From NCBI GenBank assembly GCA_941918925.1, contig OW799237.1:90493015-90557014 (forward strand): a DNA stretch of 64,000 nucleotides, in the 5' to 3' direction. The first letter of the stretch is position 1; each line of letters begins with the position of its first letter. The DNA is from Phyto melanocephala (taxonomy: Eukaryota; Arthropoda; Insecta; Diptera; Rhinophoridae). The notes under the pieces were generated by a model. The model worked only from the letters and a program-made list of their open reading frames with translations, was not told the origin of the DNA and searched no databases. This document shows positions 12,300 through 24,816 of the stretch, piece by piece. A program made the translations under genes and the position numbers.

Positions 12300-13160
12300 T
12301 GTCTTTTAGATCATCTAAAGTCGGGAGAACGGCAAAACCGTTTTGTAAAATATTTTAAAAATAATCTAGAAAAATCGGAAATAATTTTAAGAGATTTTTT
12401 TTTAATTTAACTGGTTGTAGCAACCACCTACCTACAAAATCAACAGTTTTTGCCGCATATCCAGAGTGCTCTAAAGCCTAAATTTTTAAAAACTCATGTC
12501 GGCATTTTTTATTAACAGTTTGCATAGTTGAGCATAAAATAAGCTAGAAAAAACAATGGGCGTTACACCTTCAATATAAAAAAAAATTATCTAATGGGAA
12601 ATCTTGGAAAAAATAACATCTATAATCTTAAAACCTTGTTTTTTTGTCTTTAATGACATTTACTTTATTCCAACCAAAACACGTTATGATTGAAATAGGA
12701 ATAGTGATACCACCCATACAAAAAACAGTTTAAAAGATTTTTTTGTTTTAAAGAGTGAAACTTGAAATTAAAAATATATTATTTATTCTAATAATAAGAA
12801 TAAATAAAAATTAAATGAAGAGGCATGGTGCCATCTATGGAACCATAAAAATTTTAGGCTTTAAATGATTTGTAATTTACTATGATATTAGTTTGCATGT
12901 TCAAGCACAAAATCGATAGGAGTAGAACAGATGTAATACCAAAAAAAAATTTGGTATCATTTCTAGAAATCTTAAATCTTTATCCCTTTTAAACTTAGTT
13001 CGAGCTTTTGTTGATAACAATTTCCTAATTAGAACCAAAAATTGTTATGGATCGAAGAGGAGGGCGTAAGACCCTAATAATATTTTTACAAATGATGGCA
13101 TATAATATTTTAATCTACAATCCAAGAACTTTGTTTTTTATCCAAGAACCGTATCAAAAA
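12300..13160. repeat. Decayed dispersed repeat shared with 46100-46400
   Basis: The phrases attagtttgcatgttc..agcacaaaat, gatgtaat, atttctagaaa and ccaaaaattgttatgg..ga occur in the same order at 46185-46380. Both copies are heavily diverged. Ends and class are undetermined. Confidence 0.45.
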
Positions 13161-13689
13161 AACCATTTGTTTAAGTCTCGGCTATGGTGTGACAACCTGT
13201 GGGAGTAATTTTAGTGATAAATTTTTTTTGTCGTTTTTTTGACAAAGATGTCACTTCATCTTCATTGTAATAGTTGCCGAGTATCGTTAAAATGTTTTTA
13301 GTGAATCGTATAATCGATGGTTTGAACAAAAAAGATGTTGAACACTTTAACAAATATTGGATCATATACAAGCCAGCATTTTTAAACTTTTTTTTTCATA
13401 AATATATCTTAATTACGCGATTGTAACAGGCATTACTTGTTATGTATTAAGCTTGTTTTCAATTTTACGAAGAGCCTCAACAAATTGTGCAAATTTTTAG
13501 TTAATTTAAAAAGGCATTACTTTTTTTAAAAAATTTTTCATGCTAATTTTTGGTTAAATGTATATTTGAATAAGCAAAAAATTCCGCATTTAAAGTTATT
13601 TTATAACACATTACAAATAAAACAACACATTAAGAATAAGTTTCTGTTTGATATGCTAAATATCATTGATAGAACGGCTTGCCTCTATT

Positions 13690-13915
13690 TATTTAAAAAC
13701 AATGGCACCCAGAACTTTACTATTAATGGTGACTGCTACGGGGTCATTTACGGACACTTTTGGTACCATTGCATTTAAGGTTCAATTTACCAACCCCGTA
13801 CTATCTTTTTGTATCGTTATATGTACCCTGGTCTACATCGATAAGTTATAGATGCCTGCCACTTTTAAAGACAACACTCGCCCAGTTATCGGGCATATAA
13901 AGCTTCCATTTATGC
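13690..13915 (-). pseudogene. Unidentified coding-like remnant
   Basis: The patch is GC-richer than its surroundings and has protein-like minus-strand readings in two frames. One reads TLNAMVPKVSVNDPVAVTIN with a short continuation. The other reads NWASVVFKSGRHL and LIDVDQGTYNDTK. Stops interrupt both. The family is not recognised. It could be TE-derived or a host gene fragment. Confidence 0.3.
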
Positions 13916-13919
13916 TTAA

Positions 13920-14461
13920 ACTGAGAGTCCATACCACGCTTTCTACGCTCTTTCGCGTCGTGCGCTTCTCTCAAAAAAGTTGAATCAATGTAGTTTATAT
14001 GTTGTAAGGTACAGAGCACAGGACGCTCTCACACATACAATGCAAAAACAAGGTTTACTTTCTGCTTTTCTAAGGTTCATGAGCATCAAGAGACCAGCTC
14101 AACTTAGTTGGAATGTCAGAGATAATTAATTAAATTTTAGTTTTATTTTTATCGATAATTATGTTTGTATTGTGTGTTTATTTGCTTTCCTTCTTTATAG
14201 AAAATAAGATTTAAAAAAGAAGAAAACACTTTTATTATTAAGTTTAAAATTGTTTGCAAGAATAAAGTTTAATTATTTAAAAAAGTTTTTCATCAACACA
14301 TTGAGTTTGTTAGTTATCGAATTAATCACATAATAAGTATCATCTCTCAACTTATGTTATTCAATGCGCAAAAAAGCTTGGTATGTTATTTGAAATGCAG
14401 AAAGTATATGAGGTTTAAAGTGCATAGAGTGCTTTGACGCGAGAGCATGTGGCTTTTGCCT
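13920..14461. mobile_element. MITE with TAA target duplications, copy 1
   Basis: About 540 bp, homologous along its length to 51905-52434. The left end reads ctgagagtccataccacgct; the right end (gcatgtggctttt) is decayed. TAA lies immediately outside each end. The interior shares ctctcaaaaaagttgaatca and cgctctcacacatacaa-type phrases with copy 2. No ORF. A 3-bp TAA duplication suggests the PIF/Harbinger superfamily. Confidence 0.65.
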
Positions 14462-14464
14462 TAA

Positions 14465-16035
14465 AAATTTAACATTTTTGCAAGCCAGCTGGGCTATACA
14501 CTGAAATCATACAGCAAGAGGAACCCCAAAATCATGGCAATTAATACCACTTATCTCTGATTTCTATTTATAAATTTTTGTACTAAACAATGGACAGCTT
14601 CTACAAAATAAATATACAAATTATGTAAACAAAAAACGAATTCAAAATAATTACTAATTATTTGTAGCAAAATATTGTTTGATAATAAAAAATAAAAAAA
14701 TAATAAAAAAAAGTTTATAAAAAAAAAAGTGATCTTAAGCTCAAAGAAACACTACTAATAAAATATCGGAAAATGTAGACGATATATTTAAAATTTTTAA
14801 GTACAAAAATTCAAACGTTAGACGTTTAAGGACATGCTTTTATTAATTTGGAAATGTAACAAATTTTTACGCCACCAACCAACTACGACTTCGGGTTTTA
14901 TAATAACTAACAATAGACTGATTTAATGTAGCCATCTCGATTGTAAGATTGTTAAGGGATGAACTGTATGCTGCCCACTTAGAATAGCACAAGATATTAA
15001 AAAAGTATTTTTATTTTATTTTTTAATTTCTCATTGTGATTCTCCTAATATTCTAAAGACAGTTTTTGTTAAATATATCTATTATTCTTGTCTTTTTTTC
15101 TTGTTTCTTTTATATCCTTCTGTTTACCTTTGTTTTCTATTATACTGACTTGGGTTTGTTATAAGAATTAATTGTGTCTGCGTTTTGTGTCTGCAGCTGA
15201 GGCGAAGTAAGCAGAGCATTTCATTAACAGTAGATGATTTTAATCGAAATAAAAGCATTAAAAGTTGGTAGGAAATAATTGTGCAGACTAAAAGAAAAAC
15301 AGCTCTAACATTTTATTTCTCATAGTCGAATAATTACAATGTAAGGAAATTATTTTCAATATATTGGATAGCGGGACAAGACAAGTTATCTTGGAGATAA
15401 GTCATCCGTTTCCAATTAACACAATTTAAATTTTTAGAAGTCTCAAAATAAATCACTTTGTATATAAACACTTTTTTTAGTCAGTCAGTAGTGATACATT
15501 TATTTCCACAGCTATATGAGTCCATCTCACAGCACAATTCTTATATTTTTGAATAATGTATTATAAAGCTAGAGCGCTGATATTAAATATTTTTATTAAA
15601 TGTGATTTTTTATATATTTTTAAGTTTTTCTTTCTAAAGCTTTTAAGCTTAAGTTTTCAAAGTTACAAATATACCAATGAATTGGTAAACATATTAATAA
15701 TTATGATGGTAATGTGAAGTTTTTAAAGGTAAAGTTTTAAAATTTTAAAAGGTGATTAAAATATTCCAATAATCGGTGAAATCAAAATTTTTTGAAAATG
15801 AGTATTCAATTTCTAAAGAAGAGCATATTCAGGATTTATATTAAAGTACGGATTTTAAGTTTTCTGTCTTCCGGGGTCCATTATCGTAAGAGGAATGTAT
15901 TTAGCACTGGAAATCTACTAACTACATCTCTCTACTCTACGCAATTTACTTTATGACATATTAAAGGCTTACTCTTGTATTACACAACCTGATTTCTTTC
16001 TGTTTGACCAAAACGTTAAAATATGTTAACCAAAT
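14465..16035. other. AT-rich stretch, nothing identified
   Basis: Poly-A/T tracts and scattered short ORFs only. No paired terminal repeats noticed. Confidence 0.5.
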
Positions 16036-16037
16036 GC

Positions 16038-16212
16038 TTTAATAAAAACATGCAGACGAACAGACAGACAGACAATCTCCCTAAAATGAAATACAATTTA
16101 GAAAATTTAAACATAATGGGATCATTAATGAATATTTTGATGCTGCATAAATGGCATAATAAATTAAATATATACCATCTACCGGATTTTTTTTTTGGTG
16201 GTGGCTATAAAA
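16038..16212 (-). repeat. GGTATA-family repeat fragment
   Basis: Contains cagacgaacagacagacaga, then aatttagaaaatttaaac, ccatctaccgga and ttttttggtggtggctataa. This is the order of the repeat end at 1110-1312, eroded. The ORF spanning it is not a gene. Confidence 0.6.
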
Positions 16213-16215
16213 ACA

Positions 16216-17935
16216 AAGCCAACTGAAATTTTTAAAATAATGATATTAAACAAAACATTGAAATTATCAAATCTACTATCTTTAAGAACTTAAAATTTTT
16301 ATATTTTGAAGGATCACAAACAAATGCTATAGAAATTAAAATTAAAAATAAAAGCAAAATAAAAAAATTATATTAAACTTTATTCACGCTTATACATAGA
16401 AAGGCGTAATGCCCTTAACCTCATAGATAGAAAATACGATTGATTTGTTTATCTATTTATTTTCTTATTTATTTATTTATTTAATTGACATCACAAAATC
16501 AGTTCCAGAATCAGTTAAAACCCAATAAGAGTCTTATAATGCAGACAATTTATTTGGAATAACAAACTTATGACAAATCTCTTCATATAATGTGAATGCT
16601 ATATACAGAAAATGCAAATAAATTTTGAGTTAAACAATTGTTCAGTTTTAATTGTTACGAGACTTAACAACATGAACTTAAATTGAACAAAAAAAAAACA
16701 ACAAATAATTAACTGCCTATTCCTCTCTTCCCATTAACAATGCAATTTCAATGATCTCTGTTAAAAATAAACTCACTGCCATTTTAACTCATTGATATCA
16801 ATATTGACATAAACCACTATTCCTTAAAATGGTTTCAAGAAATTTTTCATAAATCCTTTAATTTTTACCAGTACAAGAACTTTAAAGAAACTCCTTTCAT
16901 TAAATTTGCAATTTAGCACGTAGCGTATGTTTAATATTATTTAATGAACGTTAAAATATATTAATCATACGCTACATTGGCAGATACTATTTTCTTGGTT
17001 TTAGCATTTCATTTATTTCTTTATAATTACTTGCAATTTTACTTGACTTTTCTTAGTTTGGATTTTAATTATAAATTATGATATTTATTTTTCCTTATTC
17101 CCCTTTAAACTCTTTCTTAAGCGTACAAATTGCAAATAATTTTTACTTGAATATTAAACCGTGCACAAGTGCTAAAAAAAATCAAAGTTTAATTAAAATT
17201 TCTTTTTCCTTATTATTATCAACATCATCAGTTTTACTTTGTATATATAAGAAATTGTTTGTATTTTTCATTATAACTCTTGCTTTTTATTAAAAAATCC
17301 AATATTCACCAGGTTAAGTAAATAACAAATAAAAAAGTTTTAAAAACTGCATTGCTAGCAGTCAATAGTAAAGTCAAATCTGTTTTTAAGCAACGCCAAC
17401 ATCATCATTTTAGCTACCAGCTGCAATTTTTTACCATTCTCTTCATTGTCACCACTACTTAAGTCTTCTTAAAATGCCCAAAACCCATTAATTTGGTATA
17501 TTCCGTTATCCCACTAAGTGTGTCAGTAAGTCACTGTGCAGTTGGAATTAAGTGCGCTGAAGCAAAAAATTCCATGAACTACATTTGACTGCATTTTTGA
17601 TTAAAACAATATTTTAAAACCATCGCCTTTTTTAGTGAAGTGAATTATTTTAATTGGCAGAAAATATTCTTTTAATTAACTTTCGATATACAAGCAATAT
17701 TTCTCAGATTGATTATTTTATTACAAATGACAAAAATTAGCTGACAAGCTTTTTTAACTGACAGACCATATACACAAAAATTCAAAGAATTCATACACAC
17801 GGTGGTAAGTTTAAAATTTATGAAGGAGACTTGCTGTTAAATATGGAAATATAAAGCATTGAGCAACAAATTTTAATTGTAAAGATTTATTTTACAAATC
17901 AAGGTAGTCTTGACTATTCGCAAATTTTTAACTTG
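16216..17935. other. AT-rich stretch, nothing identified
   Basis: A short ttta-type tract lies near 16450-16485. No coding evidence. Confidence 0.5.
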
Positions 17936-17964
17936 AACTATGAAAATCCGGCTTCACGAAAAGC

Positions 17965-18160
17965 CCCCTAATGAAATAACGCCCAAAGAAGAAATGAAAT
18001 ATTCTCGATTTTTTTTTCATACATTTTTGGGTGTTATTTCATATGAAATAATGGACAATTTGTTTGGGCCGTTTTTCATTTTTTTGGAAAATATTTTCAT
18101 TTCTCATTTTGATTTTTCAAATTATGAAATAATCTCCAATGAAATAACACCCAACTAATT
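17965..18160. repeat. Cluster of aatgaaataacrccc motifs in both orientations
   Basis: The motif aatgaaataacgcccaa lies near 17969, its inverse ttgggtgttatttcat near 18027, and aatgaaataacacccaac near 18139. The spacing resembles subterminal repeats of a DNA transposon. The MULE fragment begins about 180 bp downstream. Confidence 0.45.
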
Positions 18161-18340
18161 TTAAAAATTCGGGGCTTGTTTCATAGCGTGTATAATTTGG
18201 GTGTTCCTTCATTTTGTATTCGGGGATTATTTAATTTTTAAAGTTGTTCTTTGGTGTATTTGCTTGTAAGTAAATTATATAAAAATAGGCCTTTTACAAA
18301 AAAACTTTTAGCCTGTGAACATATTACAATATCTTTCGAA

Positions 18341-18634
18341 TGTTTACAGATACTTCCATTTGTGTTCATATTGACGAATAGAAAATCAACAAAATGCTAC
18401 GAGCATTTCTTCAAATATATAAATGATAACGTTCTGGATTTGGATGGTGCGACCTTCGAGATGGACTACGAAATTAGTCTACGGACGGCAATAATGATTG
18501 TTTTCTCTAAATCAAAAGTAATCGGTTGTTGGTTCCACTTCAGCCAAGCAGTGAGGAGGAACATAATAACAAAGTGTAACCAACTGGCAGCATTTATACA
18601 TACAACGTATATTTTCTCCATCTTGAATTCATGA
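18341..18634 (+). pseudogene. Mutator-like (MULE) transposase fragment
   Basis: The open frame reads LPFVFILTNRKSTKCYEHFF, then TFEMDYEISLR and VIGCWFHFSQAVRRN. This matches the MULE transposase domain (PF10551): P-hydrophobic-x-LTNRK, a catalytic Asp in the xDxE segment (DYE here), and the C-x-x-H motif (CWFH) of the same domain. The first catalytic Asp, the zinc finger and the C-terminal half with the final Glu are absent, so it is a fragment of roughly 95 residues. The frame stays open, which suggests a recent or slowly decaying copy. Confidence 0.75.
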
Positions 18635-18807
18635 GCAACTTTTTGTTTTTTACCATTCCTTACGTATAACGCATTAAGTTTATTATTTATTTATGTGCAT
18701 GAAAATAATTTTTTTGTAGTTGGGTTTCAAAATTAGATATATTGGAAATATTAAACATTTTTTTTTATTTATATATTTAATTATCCAAGCCTAAGGTCAT
18801 ACAACAG

Positions 18808-18830
18808 TTTTTTTTTTTTTTTTTTTTTTA
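18808..18830 (+). repeat. Poly(T) tract
   Basis: Uninterrupted T run of over 20 bases. Similar tracts occur near 19941-19962 and 20970-20991. They could mark minus-strand retroposed tails, but no flanking duplication was found. Confidence 0.7.
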
Positions 18831-18957
18831 TATATAAAAAGCAACACAAATTAAACAATATTTTATTTTGCAATATTTCGCTACTCCTTCGTGTGCATCT
18901 TCAGGAAAATTAATTAACAAATTAACAAATATTACAAAATTTTTCTTTTTTTATACT

Positions 18958-19326
18958 AATAATAATGTCCATACTTCCTCACATCTCTATTACAGAAAAT
19001 AACTGCCTTCTTTACAACATTGTAAATATAATAACGTCTCCCATGAGATGGATTTTCAAGCCATTCGTAAAGTTTTAAGATAGCTCGTTGGTGGCTGATC
19101 TGAAATAGCTTCTATCGTATAAGGGAAAATAACTGCACTTTATTTAGTCCATTTACAAAACCAAAAGTAGTCACTATTAAACGAGCTTTGTATGTTCCTT
19201 CACCAAAAAATTGATTATGAATGCCTGCACACTTTCGAAGTTACATATATCTTTATTATGAAGAAGACGCCTGCGGGCCTCCGCACGATTCATATCAATA
19301 ATTTTGCGATTTTGCTGTTGGTCCAT
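18958..19326 (-). pseudogene. Unidentified coding remnant, two frames
   Basis: An ATG at 19326 opens MDQQQNRKIIDMNRAEARRR, continuing LLHNKDICNFESVQAF to a stop near 19177 (about 49 residues). A second frame at about 19080-18960 reads LKLYEWLENPSHGRRYYIYN and VVKKAVIFCNRDVRKYGHY. The composition is protein-like and unlike the AT-rich noise around it. The family is not recognised. It lies 330 bp from the MULE fragment on the opposite strand and could be another TE gene. Confidence 0.45.
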
Positions 19327-19514
19327 ATTGACTTCATAAAATCCTTAGTGACACTGACTCTTTTATGAATTTCGGGCATAATATGGCCTTTATCAAAATA
19401 TATGAGATTTTCGAAATCATTTCGAAACTGAAACTACTTCAAATAAAAAAGTTCGTTTATTTAAATTCAAGCAGCATTTTTGATAAAATGGCGGCTTCAA
19501 GATTTGAATTTATA

Positions 19515-19757
19515 GACTAAAACCAAGGCATATTTATTCATTAGGTACTCTTGATTAGGTACTCTTGATTCGTAAGCTGATTATTTTTTTCATCACTTAT
19601 TTTAAGTTTCAGCTGTCAAAATGCATAAATAAAAACCAATTTTCTCTTTTTTCTAATTTATTTCAAATGTCAAACTTCATATATAAAAAATAGAAACAAA
19701 AAATTCTCTCCGAACTGCAATTGCCTGATGAATAAATATGCCTTGACTAAAACATAG
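19515..19757. mobile_element. Small inverted-repeat element (MITE candidate)
   Basis: The left arm has ccaaggcatatttattcatt at 19523-19542. The right arm has its inverse, atgaataaatatgccttg, at 19728-19745, and similarity continues outward on both sides. The interior is AT-rich and non-coding. A 14-bp direct duplication, ttaggtactcttga, lies inside the left arm. No clear target duplication. Confidence 0.5.
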
Positions 19758-20469
19758 CTGTAATAAAAAACACTCATAATCACTGCACACCAAAATGATG
19801 ACAATGAACCTGGAATATAAACAAGTCGAAAATATTTATAAAAAAAATTGTGGTTATCAGAGACACCTTGTGCAGCATTTTGCAAGAGATTTTTATTAAT
19901 ATTAAAAAAATTATCTTTGTGATATGGAAACGTTTTTTACATTTTTTTTTTTTTTTTTTTTTGTAAAAACTACACGAAAGCAATAGTTCTTTAACAAACT
20001 AACCTTTATTCATAAGATCGATTTTAAAGTTTGAGTTCATTTTAAAAAAATTGCCAAATACAGAATTCACAAGCCCCTCAAACAATTTTAAAAAAACAAA
20101 AATTGAAAATAAAGTGACTGTATGAAAACGCTGGCTGATTACCCCTTAAAATTTTTTTATTTTAGCACAGTAGCGTCACAGTTTATACAGCCAAGCAAAT
20201 AATTCAGTTGGTCGATGAGGGAAATTACCCGTATCGCAGATTTGACGATGTCAATTGGGCTCTTGATTCTCTCGCTTACTTAAAAGATCTGATTTTACAT
20301 GAATAGACAACAAACAACTTATGCCTTGATAATGAAATTGGTGCTACATTGACAAGATAGTGAAGATGTAGTCCAATGTTTTATAAAACAAACTAGAAGT
20401 ACACATTTTGCGAATTTGCAGTCTCTAAATAATTACCAGTAATGCTTGCCCACATCTTTCATGATGTTT

Positions 20470-20894
20470 AGTTCGCCGTTTTGAGAAACTGGGTTTAGTT
20501 GCCGACCGTTTAGGAAGAGGTGCTCATCGAAATATTTGTACTGAAGACAACGTGGAACCTGTGCAGCAGAGTGTTGCAAATGTCAGAGGATGAAACGCCA
20601 GAAACGGTCTCCGGGGCTTCTTACAGAACTATGATCGACAACTTTTTGCGGCCAATGGTGGATCAGCATCTTAATTTGTGGTTTCAACAAGATGGAGCCG
20701 CTGCGCATACTGCTAGGCAAACTATAGACATGCTGCGTGAAATTTTTGGTGAACGCATAATTTCAAAAAAATCAGATTTCCCTTGGCCTCCTCGTTCACC
20801 AGAGTTATACGTGTTTAACATCACTAGGTCTTATGTGGGCCACCCAGTAGAATACAACTGCATCTTAAAACAAAACCCCTGTCTACGAAAGTAA
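20470..20894 (+). pseudogene. Tc1/mariner-type transposase, internally deleted
   Basis: A first frame from about 20470 reads VRRFEKLGLVADRLGRG and TEDNVEPVQQSV, an N-terminal helix-turn-helix linker. A second frame (20577-20894) reads YRTMIDNFLRPMVDQ, then WFQQDGAAAHTARQTIDML, FGERIISKK and WPPRSPE. The QQD Asp is the second catalytic residue. The first catalytic Asp region is deleted, and the segment after WPPRSPE, where the third acidic residue should lie, is scrambled. The piece has the same family character as the tail at 222-330 and the copies at 24817 and 39129. It is non-functional. Confidence 0.8.
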
Positions 20895-20899
20895 GACCC

Positions 20900-21548
20900 G
20901 AAATTAATTTAACGCAGTATTTTCAAGTATTACATGTTATAGTTTTAATCTGTTTTTTATTTTTATCTTTCTTTTTTTTTTTTTTTTTTTTGTTATCAAA
21001 ATATTTTGTTAAGAAAGCGTCTTATTCGGAATATTTCAAGCTAGTTTGTTTGTGTCTAGTTTGCCAGCAAAATTCTATGAGCCAGTTTTACTTTATACGA
21101 CTTATTTTGCTGCACATCTTTGAGAATATTTGGTTTTGTGTCAAACATTGCCTTCTAAATGATCAATCGTTACTAGTTTATCAGCCTAAACTAGAGGTTT
21201 GACGTATCATCACAAAAAATAAACCAAACGGGGCGAGTCACATAAACCAAGTTGCCAATTTACAGATCCACTTCTTAGGATAATGTGGTTACGATGTGTA
21301 TAGCGCCATATTATTAGGACTTAGACATAATAAATAAAAATAATCACAAACCATTCGCCTGTAGTGTTTTAAAATTTGCATTTACGCTTATATTGCCACC
21401 GATTTTAGATGTAAAAGCTTCTGAGCCGACGACACATTCCATATGTAAGCCACAACAAAAGGTATATTTTCGGCACCTTTTGAAAACTTAAGACTCTCAT
21501 GAGTATTGTGCTCTCTCTATGAAAATTAAAATTCGGCTTGTTTACGTA
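20900..21548. other. AT-rich stretch with poly(T)
   Basis: Poly(T) near 20970-20991. The following short ORF is not recognisable. Confidence 0.45.
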
Positions 21549-21549
21549 C

Positions 21550-22627
21550 TAGGGTGATCGATTATTCGACTTTTTTAAGAAACCGGTTTTCAAATAGTTT
21601 GAAATTTAAAATTTAAAAAAAAACCGCTTGCTATTATGAAAATTGAGAAAAAAAACGGTTAACCGGTTAACCGGTTCGAATATATAAAATAAAATATTTA
21701 AAGAAAAAATATTGTAAAAAAATATTATAATTAAATTTATTTATAAATATGAAATTTTTACAATTTATATACGTTTGGCTGCACAATTACGCAATAACTG
21801 ACATAAATGCAGTTGACTAATTTGGTTTTAATTGGTTGAATTAAAGGACAAAATGTACTCTTTATAAGTAAAATAAAATAATACAATAAATTAATACATA
21901 AATAAATAAAACTATTTATAAATAATAAATTTTTGTATCTCCTTCTGCACATTTTTTAAATATTAAATAGATTTTTTAAACCAATATGCATTAACGTATT
22001 TTGTTTGAAATTATTTCTGTAATTTGAAATACATTTTGAAGGCTAGGGAAAATATCTTTAAAATTTCATTTTAAAATTTCTTTCTTATACACCTGACAGA
22101 CATACAAATATAGGCAAAAACTAGTTTGTTCGATGGTTTAATTGAAATTTAAGTTGACAGACACTCAATGTCATTAATTAAAATTAGGATCTGGAAGAAG
22201 AGATTATTGCTTTTTCTTGATTGTAAGTACACTTTTTACCTAAAATTGGTCGATCAGCTAAGTTTATGCTTTAATTACCTTTAACTTTTAACGTTGGGTT
22301 TATATCCATAAAAAAATAATATTAAAGATCAAGTATTTTTCTTATTTTACATTTGTTTTTTAAACAACAAATAAATTTCTTACAATATTATGGAAGAATA
22401 TTTAATAGTTTTTATTTACTGATTTTTGGAAACTTTTCGCAAACTAAATATACGATTGGCTACAAAGATATATGAAAATAAACTTAAAAAAATAAAAAAC
22501 CGGCTTTTTCGGATAAAAAAAACTGGTGTATTCGATATTCGAAAAATCAACATTTAGAAAAAACCTTCAGCTGAAAGAGGAAAAAACCGAATTTTCCACC
22601 GGTTGTAAAACCGAGTCGATCACCCTA
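21550..22627. mobile_element. Non-autonomous hAT-like DNA transposon, copy B (inverted)
   Basis: The 1078-bp element has the same tagggtgatcga ends and is the reverse complement of copy A over its whole length. Flanks are ttacgtac (21542-21549) and ttacatac (22628-22635), an 8-bp duplication with one mismatch. aaccggttaaccggtt-type subterminal motifs lie near 21655-21680. There is no transposase frame. The insertion is independent of copy A, since the target sites differ. Confidence 0.85.
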
Positions 22628-22629
22628 TT

Positions 22630-24604
22630 ACATACCTGTTGAATCAAAAATAAGCCTTATCCCTGAAGACGTTAAAAAACTTGTTAGTTTATTCTCAAGA
22701 CTTTGACTGAACACACACCACAATTACTGTTCCGCTGGCTATAATTGTTGCATCAGGTGGACCTTTGAATTAAGGGTAAGATTATTTTATAAAATTTTCA
22801 AATATTGAAAAGATGTATCAAATCGATAAATTCAAGCCTTCTGTCGCACTCATATATACAGCAACAATGGCTTTTTCTTTATAAACTTAACGGGTTCTAT
22901 TTTATTAATTTTATACAAAAAACTAAATGGAGCCATCAATCAGTTAAAAAATGAGAACAACTGGCTCAGATTATCAATTATGCGCACCGTATACTCGACG
23001 GCATGCTCTATAAGTTTCGTGTATAGAGCACGAATTTTAGAAATTAATTTTTACGATTTTAATTATTGTTATTCTGGTGTGAGTTTTTGCATGGCGATTG
23101 GCTGATTTACTTTTCATTAGCATGACAGCTAAGCTTACAGTTATCACTTAAGGAAGTTCAATACGTCTCCAAAACCCCACTATATTATACGATTCTTAAA
23201 AAACAATCTAGACTTTTAGATAAATATTTAACAAAATTTTTATCAAGTGTTATTTCCAAACACTAAATTCAACATTTCAACAAAATTATTCTATTTACAT
23301 AAATAAGTAAAGTTTCTTTTAAAAGTTATTTAATTGTTGCAAATTTAAAAAAAGTTATATCCCTCATACATCTTAATTCAGTTTAACTTTAAATTGTGCA
23401 AACAGTCCTACTAATGCAATTTAAAAAAAAAAAAAAGATTAAAAGCTGAGAAAGAAAGCAAAAACAATCGTTAACACAAATAACTTTTTTTCTTTCTAAA
23501 TGTTGACATCTATTCTCTGTGTCACCTAAAAGTTTGAACTTTTCACCAAGTAGCAATTCGAATTTTACATATGAATACTCGTCTAATGTTCCTTTAACTA
23601 TTTATGTATTCTAACACTGACATACCTGTTGGCATTCATATCTTTACACTTACTTCATAACCCATTCACATGCAAACACACACGCACACACATTTATTCA
23701 CATTCATATATAAATTTCTTTTGCCTCTTTTGTGTCTTTAGTTTATTCTTTCTCTTTCTTTCGTTTTGTATAGCTTTTCCTGCCTGCCTTTCGGTGAATT
23801 TATTTAAATTTATGCATTCAAACCATTTCAATGCAACAATTACTGTTGGTAAGAGATTGCTGCAGCAGTACCAGCCACATCAGCAGCATCATCTTTTTTA
23901 AAGTTAAACCTTGTGCATCACACCTACTACGACTACACGAACACATTTACAGAAGTCATTACATATATGATTTGATTTCATGTGCAAATTAAATGTGTGC
24001 ACATATGGAAGTACTTACATACTTATGTGCTACAGAAAACAAATGCACATGTGAAAGTTTAAGCAATTAAAATGAGGTCAGTGCTTAAAAATTAAGAGAT
24101 GTCTTCTGTTTCTTTTTTGTTTATTCGTTTTGTATTCTGCTTCTTACAAATTACACGTTTATTAAACATTTCGTAATATTTTCAACATTTGCAACGAAAG
24201 AAATGGTAGATCTCATGTGTATGCGTATACATACGAAAGAGCAGTAACAAACAGAATTATATGTGCAGGTAGCCGCATGCAAAATAAGCATATGCACATT
24301 ATTAGGTTGGTGTCACAAATCTAATGAAAAATAATTTCTTATAATTTCTTCTTTTTTTTTTGAGCTTGAGATCACTTATTAATGTGTAATAATATTTAAC
24401 TGCAGTATTGATAAGAAATATTTAGGAAATATTCTGTACAACATATGTCAAATAAGCCTTCACCCAACTTGGAATAATTTTTATAAATACGACAGTAAAT
24501 ATTTTAATAACGAATAGGTTGACTATTAATTCACAGGAAAATCAAAAATAACATAAGTTTTTACTTAAAATAAAATAAAAATATTTGAGGCCCTCCTAAT
24601 ATAA
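22630..24604. other. Non-repetitive AT-rich stretch
   Basis: No TE signature was found. 23630-23900 is rich in CA and TTC phrases, and its ORF is compositional. This may be unique host intergenic or intronic DNA. Confidence 0.4.
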
Positions 24605-24816
24605 AGAGTGTCTCAAAATTAATGCAAGATTTAATTCAAAAGAAATTAATTGTTTTGATTTGATTGTTATTATTTTGTGGAATCATAAAGTACAGAGAAT
24701 AGAACTATTAATGGCATAACATATTGGACAAATGACTCCTACGGCTTTGCATACACATACGCACACGTTTTTCAAAAATTTTCATGACCAGTTTACATAA
24801 ATATGACTGAATTTCA

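Noticed and set aside
18808..18830. Poly(T) as the tail of a minus-strand retroposed gene
   Set aside because: No flanking target duplication or coding body was found next to it.
23629..23901. 90-aa ORF starting with a leucine/histidine-rich stretch
   Set aside because: Compositional: CA and TTC-rich DNA. The hydrophobic run has no family match I recognise and there is no supporting context.
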